Assembly: GCA_900290255.1 (NCBI GenBank)
Contig: OMOD01000160.1
Coordinates: 1 to 34,976 of the forward strand
DNA length: 34,976 nucleotides
Source of the DNA: Candidatus Sulfotelmatobacter kueseliae
Lineage (GTDB): Bacteria > Acidobacteriota > Terriglobia > Terriglobales > Acidobacteriaceae
Direction: 5' to 3'
Shown one piece after another: positions 8,443 to 15,896 of this stretch. Position 1 is the first letter of the stretch; each line of letters starts with the position of its first letter. The position numbers and the translations under genes were made by a program. A model generated the notes under the pieces. That model was not told where the DNA came from. It searched no databases and worked only from the letters and a program-made list of their open reading frames with translations.

Positions 8443-8593
8443 CCGGCTTGGGATGATTCTCTCGACTGCGCCTGGGCGATAGCGAATACTGTTCCTGGTT
8501 GGGAACCTGCCTGAGTCGGAAATTCCCGGGACGGCGAGGTGAAAAGACCCTGGCTGGGGATTCTTCCCCACAAGCTGTGAAAAAAGGCTTCCT

Positions 8594-8615
8594 ATTGCAC
8601 CGTGCTCGGTGCAAT
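8594..8615. terminator. Perfect 9-bp hairpin between PilZ and the next gene
   Basis: ATTGCACCG (8594-8602) and CGGTGCAAT (8607-8615) close on the 4-nt loop TGCT. No T run follows on either strand. It could end the PilZ transcript or act in the leader of the gene at 8672. Confidence 0.5.
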
Positions 8616-8671
8616 AATGGGCGGCCTTAGAATTGCTCTGGCAATCTCAGGTTTCCCCAGGTGGGCCCGGT

Positions 8672-9013
8672 ATGCTGATCGAAAAACTTGCGGCCGGTGT
8701 GGTACAAGTGCAAACGCCAATAGGGCCGCGCTACTTAATCCCTTCGTTCTTCCAGCGTGTATATCTGCTCTGGATGTTCCGCAATTTTCCCATTCTTCCT
8801 CACGCCGTGCTCTCCAGCCGGCAACAGCGCATGATCGACCGAATGTGCGGCGAACAGCGGTTTGCTTCCTTGCCGTACGCCCATGGCGTGGATGACGTGC
8901 CGGTCATTGGCACGGTCGAGCATCGCCCGCCCCTGGCCGACTTGCCCCCACGGCGCCCCGTTGCCAGCGAGACAGCACGCTCGCTGACCGCCGAAGTTCG
9001 CCAGCGGCCCTAG
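8672..9013 (+). CDS. Small protein of unknown function
   Basis: I do not recognise this 113-residue product. The N-terminal 70 residues look protein-like and ordered (LIEKLAAGVVQVQT, YLIPSFFQRVYLLWMFRNF, VLSSRQQRMIDRMCGEQRF), with an aromatic-rich amphipathic stretch near residues 25-40. The last 45 residues are Pro/Arg-rich and probably disordered. There is no signal peptide or full transmembrane helix. The ATG at 8672 is chosen over 8633 because the extra residues are low-complexity and GTGGGC-rich; the ribosome site is weak for both. It may be a lineage-specific regulator or adaptor; nothing firmer can be said. Confidence 0.55.
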   Translation: MLIEKLAAGVVQVQTPIGPRYLIPSFFQRVYLLWMFRNFPILPHAVLSSRQQRMIDRMCGEQRFASLPYAHGVDDVPVIGTVEHRPPLADLPPRRPVASETARSLTAEVRQRP

Positions 9014-9266
9014 GCTGGGATAGACGAGACAGCGCCGCAGCGAGGAGAGCTCGAAACTCCAGCTACAGAAGCGCAAGCGCAGGAGTTTGCCTAACTGTGC
9101 TGACGCGATCTGCGCGTGTGGACCGAGACGCTGCAACTGCAGATCACGAGCAGAACAAGCGGCGGGCTCTGCCCGACATGAAGGGCATCTTCGGCGGACT
9201 TGGGCGAACTTGGCGTTACGGATCAAGGCCAAACCAAAGGAGGGGAACGGCTTCCGTGGTATAAAT

Positions 9267-9431
9267 ATGAAAGGGATGATCGTTTACGATTCGCTTGGCA
9301 GGGTCATCCGCAAGTCGGAGAGCGCGGGTGTTCGTGAGTTCGTTGCCGCTGGAATATCCGCAGGGATCCAGGCAGCGTTTGATCGCTGTGAGGTGGTCGG
9401 CAGGAAGGACTTATCGAAGGCAAGGGGTTGA
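9267..9431 (+). CDS. Small ORF, possibly frameshifted
   Basis: An ATG at 9267 opens 54 codons (MKGMIVYDSLGRVIRKSES...). At about 9415 a change to another frame would continue as EGKGLNLLESQVEIPQEF and on towards the tRNA-Lys, keeping a protein-like composition. This suggests either a decayed gene with one frameshift or chance. No ribosome site or domain is recognised. The rest of the gap 9014-9519 shows nothing else I can support. Confidence 0.3.
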   Translation: MKGMIVYDSLGRVIRKSESAGVREFVAAGISAGIQAAFDRCEVVGRKDLSKARG

Positions 9432-9519
9432 ACTTGCTGGAGTCGCAGGTGGAAATTCCGCAAGAGTTCATCCGCGGTCGGAACGACAGCTCACCCAAAG
9501 TAGTTCAGAATAAAGCTTC

Positions 9520-9595
<76 letters not shown>

Positions 9596-9639
9596 TCTTT
9601 TCAATCACTTACCAGTTGTCTTCAGACTGATTTTTCCAG

Positions 9640-9671
9640 GTGTGCCGTAAAGTGTGCCGTAGGTGTGCCAT
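9640..9671. repeat. Three GTGTGCCGT repeats downstream of tRNA-Lys
   Basis: GTGTGCCGTA at 9640-9649 and 9652-9661, and GTGTGCCAT at 9663-9671, are spaced 11-12 bp apart, about one helical turn, starting 45 nt after the tRNA. One-face spacing next to a tRNA 3' end suggests recombinase arm sites from an element now lost. No integrase gene is present. Confidence 0.5.
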
Positions 9672-9740
9672 AGCGGACGAGACTACGCGCTCACTGGCGG
9701 CGCAAGGCTGCGCGCGATCCGACGAAGCCTTCCCTTAATG

Positions 9741-11138
9741 CTAGACTGTGGCATGGTTGTCCTTCGCTGTTTCTTTGCGGTCCTCGTCCTGTGTGGGGCG
9801 GGTTGCCCTCGTCTTGTTGTCACCCGGCCCAGCTTCTACGGCTGGAATTTGCGACAACGTCCTCAGTGGATTTACCGCAAGCCAGCTCAGCGCGCCCAGC
9901 AGACACAAGCCGGCCGCCACCAGGAAAGATGCGGTCCATCCGTATCGCGCCGCGATCCAGGGAGTCATCGAGCCGGTCAAAGCTCCGCCGATCTGTCCGC
10001 CCATGTTCATGAATCCCGATACAGATCCAGCCGATGCTCCTGCGATGTCCGCTGTTAACGACCAAAAGGAACTCTGGGAAAAATAAAGCGCCCCAGCTCC
10101 GCCGGCGAGCACCAGGCTAGCCAGCCGCACACCTTGAACTTGCGATCCGAAAGCAATAAATCCCCCCGCCACTGCCATCGAAAACGCTGCGAGGCCGCAG
10201 CGCCCAAGCCGCGGTCCCCGCCACTGGGTGAGGCGATCGTTCACGGTCCCACCGAGCAGGCAGCCCCCGAGCATCGCCAAAAAGGGCAGCATCGAATAGA
10301 ACGCGCTTGTCTTGAGATCGAGCCCGCGCACTTTCGCGAGGTAGCGATAAAACCAACTGAAGAAGATCCACGCAACGTAGCCGTAGCAGAAATAGCTGAT
10401 GGTTACTGCCCAGACCTCGCGGCTTTGCGCGACTCGTTTCCAAGGAACAAGGGCGAGAGCCGCCTCCCTTGAACTATCCGATTCTCGCACTACCGTCAGA
10501 CCGGATTGAATCGCGGCAAGTTCTGCGGGAGAGACACGCGGGTGCTCGGACGGGCTATCGCGGGAGGCGACGAACCATACTGCTCCCGCCAGGAAGCCGA
10601 TCACTGCACAGACCCAAAACGACGAGCGCCAGCCGTAATGAATCGTCAGATAGGTGATGAGAGGTGGTGTCAGGCCGGCGCCCGCACCCACACCCGCGAA
10701 GATCCATCCGTTGGCGATGCCACGTTCGCGCACTGGAATCCACCGAGCAATGAACTGGTTTGCGGCCGGATAGATCACGGCTTCGCCGGCGCCGAGCAGA
10801 AATCGAACCATTACGAACAAGTACAGTGCTCCCCTGACACCAGCCGGAACAAGAGCGGTAAGCGCAGTGAAAATTCCCCACCAAACCACTCCTGCAGTCA
10901 ATACGCGCCGCGGACCAAGCCGATCCGCAAGGTGCCCCCCAACTGTCTGGAATAGGGCATACCCTGCGAGCAATGCGCTGAACACCTTTCCCAACTGCAC
11001 GTCGGTCATGTGGTAGGCATCAACGATGGAGCCGCTCGCTATGGAGATGTTTACCCTATCCAGGAAGGAGACGGCGCTGAGGATGAACAGCCAGAAGACC
11101 AAGAACCACCGCACATGCGTTGTTTTCGCTGAGAGCAT
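9741..11138 (-). CDS. MFS transporter, anion:cation symporter (ACS) type
   Basis: This 465-residue protein with about 12 hydrophobic segments is close to the hexuronate/galactonate/glucarate transporter branch. It opens with WFLVFWLFILSAVSFLDRVNISIA, and the loop 2-3 motif GGHLADRLGPRRVL and the RFLLGAGEAVIYPAANQFIARWIP segment (TM4-5) are characteristic of ACS proteins. It should import an organic or sugar acid across the inner membrane with protons. The start lies 18 bp after the stop of the SelA-like gene on the same strand, so it is the last gene of the RidA-SelA-MFS operon and probably takes up the product or substrate of those exported enzymes. The C-terminal 30 residues are hydrophilic and unusual. 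Confidence 0.9.
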   Translation of the reverse strand: MLSAKTTHVRWFLVFWLFILSAVSFLDRVNISIASGSIVDAYHMTDVQLGKVFSALLAGYALFQTVGGHLADRLGPRRVLTAGVVWWGIFTALTALVPAGVRGALYLFVMVRFLLGAGEAVIYPAANQFIARWIPVRERGIANGWIFAGVGAGAGLTPPLITYLTIHYGWRSSFWVCAVIGFLAGAVWFVASRDSPSEHPRVSPAELAAIQSGLTVVRESDSSREAALALVPWKRVAQSREVWAVTISYFCYGYVAWIFFSWFYRYLAKVRGLDLKTSAFYSMLPFLAMLGGCLLGGTVNDRLTQWRGPRLGRCGLAAFSMAVAGGFIAFGSQVQGVRLASLVLAGGAGALYFSQSSFWSLTADIAGASAGSVSGFMNMGGQIGGALTGSMTPWIAARYGWTASFLVAAGLCLLGALSWLAVNPLRTLSQIPAVEAGPGDNKTRATRPTQDEDRKETAKDNHATV

Positions 11139-11156
11139 GATTGTGATATTGGCGAA

Positions 11157-12413
11157 CTACGCGGAGTGTTCCCTCAGAATGCGCGACAAGCGCTCGGCAA
11201 CGATCTTGTCTTCTCCCGGCTGGAGCATGAACGAACACATGCTGAGCCCGGGCCGGCCTTCTCCTCCGCCGATAACAATCGCCGGCTGGGACTCATGAAG
11301 CAATTTTGAGACCTGCTTCGGCTCCAGAGAAACTCTCGAATCCCAGGTGATCCGCATGTGGGGGACGTGGTTGGCAATTTCGGGAGTGAAATACTCGGTG
11401 CTCACGCCGGGAATCTTCGTGAGTTGGCGGGAAATCCCTTCCAGCTGAGCCTGCCATTCTCGCGCCAGGGCATCGTGATCCTCCTGCTGGTAGAGCTCCA
11501 GCGCTTTCAGCATCCCGATGATTTCTTCCTTGCCAACTTTCTGGCTGCGTCCGATCGTGTCCTCATGCGGACTGTTGTTGAGCAAGGCGTATGACACGAG
11601 GTCCTTGCGCCCGATCAGCAGTCCTGCGCACTGCGGTCCCCGAATAGCCTTGCCCCCGCTGAACGTGACCAGATCGTATCCCATGTTGGCGTAATCCCAC
11701 AGATGGGATACGGGAGGTGTGTCGGCGGCCGCGTCGTTCATGCATGGAATGTTGTACTCCTTCGCCAGCTGCACCCACTCGTCGACTTTGATCTGACCCG
11801 CTGCATTGGCGAAATTCGTGAAGTGCATCATCGCCGTTCGGTCGTTGACTGCCCGCCGAAGGTCATCGCGAGTCTCAATCTCGATAAGCTTGACTCCGGT
11901 GGATCGCAGCTGGTGATCGAACGGATTGCGGTGGGTTTTCTGGATGATGACTTCCGACTTCATTCCGGTGAGATCGGGAAGCTGACGAATCAAGGCCTCA
12001 TTGTCCTTGGTGAGTATCCCCGCCAAACCAGACTGCATCGCAGCGGCTGCGCCTGACGTAACCAGTGCGGTGTAACCCTCGGGAAGCTTCAGCATTTCGG
12101 CGATTCGCTTGCCTGCTGCGACTTCGAGCTCAGGAATGCTGACAAAGTGGCGGCCGGCCATTGCCATGACTGCTTCGAGTTCGGGGCGAAGAACGGAGCC
12201 GCCAAGCATGGTCATTGTGCCCTGGCAGTTGATGACCGTGGTCACTGCCAATTCTTCATAGGGATTCCCGCTCTGGCCAAAGCCGGTCACCCTGGTGTTC
12301 CTGGAGGACGCGCTGATCTTTGAAAAAAGTCGGCGAGGAGCAGCCATCGATGCCACCATCGCCGCCACCGTACCCAGAAATCCACGACGGCTCCAACTCG
12401 AAGTCAGTCGCAT
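11157..12413 (-). CDS. Exported SelA-like PLP-dependent lyase (copy 1)
   Basis: The fold is that of the SelA/D-glucosaminate ammonia-lyase family of PLP enzymes, not true selenocysteine synthase. VINCQGTMTMLGGS (60-73) opens the domain, TSGAAAAM (119-126) forms the phosphate-binding turn, NDAAAD (226-231) supplies the Asp facing the PLP pyridine nitrogen, and FSGGKAIRGPQCAG places the Schiff-base lysine at K255. The start at 12413 has AGGAGAAC just upstream and yields a twin-arginine signal SRRGFLGTVAAM, so the folded holoenzyme is probably exported by Tat. Family members eliminate water and ammonia from amino-hydroxy acids. RidA 16 bp upstream would hydrolyse the imine intermediate, and the MFS gene follows. 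The substrate is not known. Confidence 0.88.
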   Translation of the reverse strand: MRLTSSWSRRGFLGTVAAMVASMAAPRRLFSKISASSRNTRVTGFGQSGNPYEELAVTTVINCQGTMTMLGGSVLRPELEAVMAMAGRHFVSIPELEVAAGKRIAEMLKLPEGYTALVTSGAAAAMQSGLAGILTKDNEALIRQLPDLTGMKSEVIIQKTHRNPFDHQLRSTGVKLIEIETRDDLRRAVNDRTAMMHFTNFANAAGQIKVDEWVQLAKEYNIPCMNDAAADTPPVSHLWDYANMGYDLVTFSGGKAIRGPQCAGLLIGRKDLVSYALLNNSPHEDTIGRSQKVGKEEIIGMLKALELYQQEDHDALAREWQAQLEGISRQLTKIPGVSTEYFTPEIANHVPHMRITWDSRVSLEPKQVSKLLHESQPAIVIGGGEGRPGLSMCSFMLQPGEDKIVAERLSRILREHSA

Positions 12414-12429
12414 AATGTTCTCCTTGGTT

Positions 12430-12936
12430 CTACTTCCGGGCCACTGCGGCAATGCAATTGATTTCCACCAGCGAATCACCCGGCAGCGCGGCTACGGCCA
12501 CGGTCGTGCGTGCCGGCCCGCCGTGAGGAAAATAGGTCGCAAAGACTTTGTGCATCCCGTCCCAGTGTTCGATCTTCACCAGGAACACGTTGGCCTGAAG
12601 GACGGTGTCCATCGTACCTCCGCCGATCTCGACCATCTTCTTCACTTTGTCCATCACCATGCTCGTGTGGGATTCGATCGTCCATTCTTTCTGATCCCGG
12701 GTATCGTGTGCGCCCTGCCCCGAAACATAGATCAACCCGTTATGAATGACGACGGGCATGATCACATCTTTTTCGCCGCCTGGCTTGCCTTCGGCATTGA
12801 GCTTACGGATGGCGTTTGCATCCTGCGAACTTTGCGCTGTTGCACGAGTGGTTAAGCCGACAGCCGTAAAACCAAGAGCGGAAAAAAGAGAGCCCAACCG
12901 CATAGCAAATGTCCTTCGAGTCGAAACGAAATTCAT
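12430..12936 (-). CDS. Exported RidA-family enamine/imine deaminase
   Basis: The core runs from NGLIYVSGQGAHD (residues 66-78) through NVFLVKIEHWDGMHKVFATYFPHGGPARTTVAVAALPGDSLVEINCIAA. Both residues used by active RidA proteins are present: the Arg of PAR (R143) and the Glu of VEI (E159). Unlike standard cytosolic RidA (about 128 residues), it has a 35-residue export leader with an Arg pair (STRRTFAMRLGSLFSALGFTAVG) that looks Tat-like. The start at 12936 has AGGAG 7 nt upstream; the ATG at 12942 is too close. It is the first gene of an operon with the SelA-like enzyme, so it probably clears that enzyme's imine product outside the cytoplasm. Confidence 0.9.
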   Translation of the reverse strand: MNFVSTRRTFAMRLGSLFSALGFTAVGLTTRATAQSSQDANAIRKLNAEGKPGGEKDVIMPVVIHNGLIYVSGQGAHDTRDQKEWTIESHTSMVMDKVKKMVEIGGGTMDTVLQANVFLVKIEHWDGMHKVFATYFPHGGPARTTVAVAALPGDSLVEINCIAAVARK

Positions 12937-13049
12937 ATTCATGCTCCTTTCGGGCTTGTGATCTTAAGTTCGTGGTTCGGAAGGAGGCGACACGATCGAA
13001 AAGCCGATCCTCGTCTTGCCTGCGTCCAGAGTGTAACAACTTTCTCAGG

Positions 13050-13835
13050 CTACAGGCGGCCGACTTTCTTCACCGCCTGCACAATCGATTTCCATTGCTC
13101 GATGAGCGCGTACATCGAGTGCTCTTTATAATCCATCTGTTGCGCCAATGTAAGTACTGCTTGTGCCTGAACTCTTGGAACCACGGCGACCCCATCACTA
13201 TCGGCGACCACGATATCGCCGGGATTTACCTGCACTCCGTTGCACACGATGGGAATCTGCGCCCTGTCAAACCGATAGTGATGCACTGAGGTAGACGGAA
13301 CGATCCCAGTCGCAAAAACTGGAAACCCGATCTTGCGGAGATAGGCCACATCCCGCACTCCTCCATCGATCACCGCTCCAGCGTAGCCGCGCACCGACAT
13401 GGCTGTACCCATCAGCCCGCCCATCCCGGCAATATCCTCTCCGTCCTCGACCACCATCACGTACACAGAGTCGGTCGATCCCTGATCAATGGCTTCGAGC
13501 ATGCCCGTAAGGGCTTCCGGGTCGCTGTTGCCTTCATCCTTCTTCAGCTGCACGGTCCGTGCAAATCCCGCAAACTTGGCCGTAAAGATCGGTTGCATGC
13601 GATGCGTCATGTACATTCGCTTATGGATAATTTGTTCGAGCGCATCGGAAACGGAGGCCACTTCGACCCTCCGGAACTGTGCGACCAGTTCGCTGTCAGC
13701 CAAAGCGGGAGCGTCGGGGAAACTGGATTGTGCGCGTACGAGACGGACGTAGACGGTCGCAGCAAAAATGAAAGTCAATGCCGCGATAGTGGCCACAAAA
13801 ACTCTTGTTTTCGAAAGTCGATGAAATAGACGCAT
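13050..13835 (-). CDS. RraA-like aldolase with N-terminal export or anchor segment
   Basis: The RraA/HMG-aldolase signature is clear: MSVRGYAGAVIDGGVRDVAYLRKIGFPVFATGIVP contains the substrate Arg and the metal-binding Asp as R161 and D162. A C-terminal PGDIVVADSDGVAVVP follows. Members cleave 4-hydroxy-2-oxo acids, typically giving pyruvate plus a second carbonyl compound, with a divalent metal. The first 35 residues are a hydrophobic segment (VFVATIAALTFIFAATVYV) ending in RAQ, so the enzyme is periplasmic or membrane-tethered, unusual for a family normally found in the cytoplasm. The start at 13835 has GAGGAAGG before it; the longer 13913 start was rejected. It lies about 115 bp upstream of the RidA gene on the same strand, perhaps the same transcript. 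Confidence 0.87.
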   Translation of the reverse strand: MRLFHRLSKTRVFVATIAALTFIFAATVYVRLVRAQSSFPDAPALADSELVAQFRRVEVASVSDALEQIIHKRMYMTHRMQPIFTAKFAGFARTVQLKKDEGNSDPEALTGMLEAIDQGSTDSVYVMVVEDGEDIAGMGGLMGTAMSVRGYAGAVIDGGVRDVAYLRKIGFPVFATGIVPSTSVHHYRFDRAQIPIVCNGVQVNPGDIVVADSDGVAVVPRVQAQAVLTLAQQMDYKEHSMYALIEQWKSIVQAVKKVGRL

Positions 13836-14031
13836 GCCTTCCTCCACAATTCGCGGTCTCGCGAACTTTATCATTCTAGACGCGTCCTTTGAAAGGGCAA
13901 CGAGTCGCAACAACGTGAAATAAAGTCTCGGCCGACTGCCTTTCTATCACACTCCAAGGATCACTCTTTGGGAAGAAGTTTCCATTGTGTGGGAAAAACG
14001 GCGAGCCAGCTTTTTTCTCATATGCGATAGA

Positions 14032-14889
14032 ATGTTGGCGATCCTGCCCATGTTTCGGAATCCCAAATCGCTATATCAGGTCAGCATTTTTCTGATTCTG
14101 TCGGTCTCGCAACTCTCTTTTGGTCAGGCAAGACAGGCCTCCCCGAATCGCGACTCGAAAACACCATCCGCAGCGGGTCGAAGCGCTTTTAATTCTTCCT
14201 GTGCTGGGTGTCACGGATTGGACGGCCGAGGAAGCGACAAAGCCGTCAACATTTCTGAAGACGTCAGGGTGCGGCGGCTGTCAGACGCTCAACTGTCCAG
14301 CATCATCTCAAACGGTGTTCCTGGAACGGGCATGCCGGCTTTCCGTAATTTTCCTGAAAGGCAGGTTCGCGCTCTGGTCAGCTACCTGCGGTCTCTTCAA
14401 GGCCGGGATGAGGCGCATGCCCTTACCGGCGATGCAAAACGCGGTAGAGAAATCTTTTTCGGCAAAGGTGACTGTTCACGTTGCCACATGATTTCGGGCC
14501 TAGGGGGATTCCTTGGGCCAGATCTTACCAACCACGGAGCTAGTTCGTCGCCCAGCGCAATTCGCGACGAAATCATGAGATCGCCGAGAGTACCACCACC
14601 GGGTTATCGTGCGGCCGTGCTGACCACAGCGAGTGGCGAGCGACTTGAGGGATTAATTCGCAACGAGGACAACTTTTCCGTGCAGTTGCAGACAAAGGAC
14701 GGGCGTTTTCACTTTTTGACGAAAGCGGAACTACAAGAGATCGAATATTTGAATGCGTCACTGATGCCCGCAGATTACCGCGACAGGCTCAGTGACGGTG
14801 AACTCAATGATCTCGTGAGCTACCTGATGGCGATCCCTGACTCGAACAGCAAGGTGACGCCGCACCAGCATGAGGATGACACCGAATGA
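14032..14889 (+). CDS. Diheme c-type cytochrome
   Basis: Two CXXCH haem sites are present: CAGCH (C57, C60, H61) and CSRCH (C148, C151, H152). Between them lies a classic mono-haem cytochrome c domain with distal-Met candidate GTGMPAF. After the second haem, GPDLTNHGA and the GYRAAVLTTASGERLEGLIRNEDNFSVQLQTKDG segment resemble the haem-binding region of large planctomycete/acidobacterial cytochromes. A Sec signal (YQVSIFLILSVSQLSFGQA) puts it in the periplasm. The start is uncertain: ATG 14032, ATG 14050 and GTG 13987 all give the signal. The 3' end overlaps the SMP-30 gene in an ATGA. It is the likely electron acceptor for the PQQ dehydrogenase encoded nearby. Confidence 0.88.
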   Translation: MLAILPMFRNPKSLYQVSIFLILSVSQLSFGQARQASPNRDSKTPSAAGRSAFNSSCAGCHGLDGRGSDKAVNISEDVRVRRLSDAQLSSIISNGVPGTGMPAFRNFPERQVRALVSYLRSLQGRDEAHALTGDAKRGREIFFGKGDCSRCHMISGLGGFLGPDLTNHGASSSPSAIRDEIMRSPRVPPPGYRAAVLTTASGERLEGLIRNEDNFSVQLQTKDGRFHFLTKAELQEIEYLNASLMPADYRDRLSDGELNDLVSYLMAIPDSNSKVTPHQHEDDTE

Positions 14890-15857
14890 GACTCAGGATT
14901 GCGCTTCTGCTCGCATTTGTGGCGGTAGTCTTCTCGGTGGCCTTCGTTCCGGCTCAGACTTCCAAGACTCCCCGGGACTTCAAGCTCGAACCTATCTCTC
15001 CCAAGTTTCTAGAACTCATCGGCGGCAAGGTGAAGTTGGAGACCGTGGCCACGGGTTTTGGCTTCACAGAAGGACCAATGTGGGATCCGGCTGGCTTTCT
15101 GTATGTCAGCGACGAAACGATAAACAAGATTTTTCGAGTCTATCCGAATGGCAAGAAAGAGGAAGTTATCGCGCTTGGCGATCCAGACGGGAATACATTC
15201 GATCGCCGTCATCGCTTGATCGACTGTGCGAGCGTCTTGAGAGCCATAGTCGAAGTTACTCCGGAAGGCAAGTACCAGGTGCTCGCAGATCGGTACCTAG
15301 GAAAACGTTTCAATAGCCCGAACGATGTGATTGTCGGGCCGGATGGCTCGCTTTACTTCACCGATCCAACACTGGATCTGGTAGCGGGAGAAAAGCAGGA
15401 AATTCCCTTTCAAGGGGTTTATCGCTTGGATGAGGCAGGGAACGTACGCTTGCTGACCCGAGATCTTACGCAGCCGAACGGGTTATCCTTCTCTCCGGAT
15501 GGCAAGAAGTTTTATGTAGACGATAGCGAGCAACGGAACATTCGCGTCTACGATGTGGCGCCCGACGGAAGCCTAAGCAATGGCCGCATTTTTGGCGAAG
15601 AGCCAGGGGGAAAGAATGAAGGTGTTCCCGATGGCATCAAGGTGGACAACAAGGGCGATCTATTCATTACAGGGCCGAAAGGTATCTGGGTCTGGGACGC
15701 GAATGGAAATCACCTGGGCACAATCGTGATGCCGGAACAACCAGCCAATCTAGCCTGGGGCGGTCCGCAATACGACACTCTTTACATTACAGCAACGACG
15801 TCAGTGTATCGGTTGGCAACGAAAACCCACGGATTCGTCCCGTATCTGGTGCACTGA
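14886..15857 (+). CDS. Exported SMP-30/gluconolactonase-type lactonase
   Basis: This six-bladed beta-propeller has the metal residues of the SMP-30 family: the Glu of TEGPMW (E62), the Asn of NSPNDV (N146) and the Asp of VPDGIKVD (D249), along with DPDGNTFDR and FYVDDSEQRNIRVYDV. Enzymes of this family hydrolyse sugar lactones to aldonic acids. The signal peptide (MRLRIALLLAFVAVVFSVAFVPAQ) makes it periplasmic. The ATG overlaps the cytochrome stop by 4 bp, so the two are translationally coupled. Together with the PQQ dehydrogenase this gives an oxidation-then-lactone-opening pair. The NTFDR stretch is followed by HRLIDCASVLRAIVE rather than the usual HGNRRV region, so the substrate may differ from gluconolactone. 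Confidence 0.9.
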   Translation: MRLRIALLLAFVAVVFSVAFVPAQTSKTPRDFKLEPISPKFLELIGGKVKLETVATGFGFTEGPMWDPAGFLYVSDETINKIFRVYPNGKKEEVIALGDPDGNTFDRRHRLIDCASVLRAIVEVTPEGKYQVLADRYLGKRFNSPNDVIVGPDGSLYFTDPTLDLVAGEKQEIPFQGVYRLDEAGNVRLLTRDLTQPNGLSFSPDGKKFYVDDSEQRNIRVYDVAPDGSLSNGRIFGEEPGGKNEGVPDGIKVDNKGDLFITGPKGIWVWDANGNHLGTIVMPEQPANLAWGGPQYDTLYITATTSVYRLATKTHGFVPYLVH

Positions 15858-15896
15858 AAAGGTGCCAATCTCCCTCGGCAGTAGCAGATTTCAGTG
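15852..15896. terminator. Inverted repeat spanning two convergent stop codons
   Basis: CACTGAAA (15852-15859) and TTTCAGTG (15889-15896) are perfect 8-bp arms around a 29-nt loop that contains TGCC...GGCA. The arms cover the stop codons of the SMP-30 and PQQ genes, which meet here with a 33-bp gap. It may act as a bidirectional terminator, though T runs are absent. Confidence 0.3.

Noticed and set aside
9600..9740. Integrase gene next to tRNA-Lys
   Set aside because: The space between the tRNA and the MFS stop is only about 140 bp; only the repeats remain.
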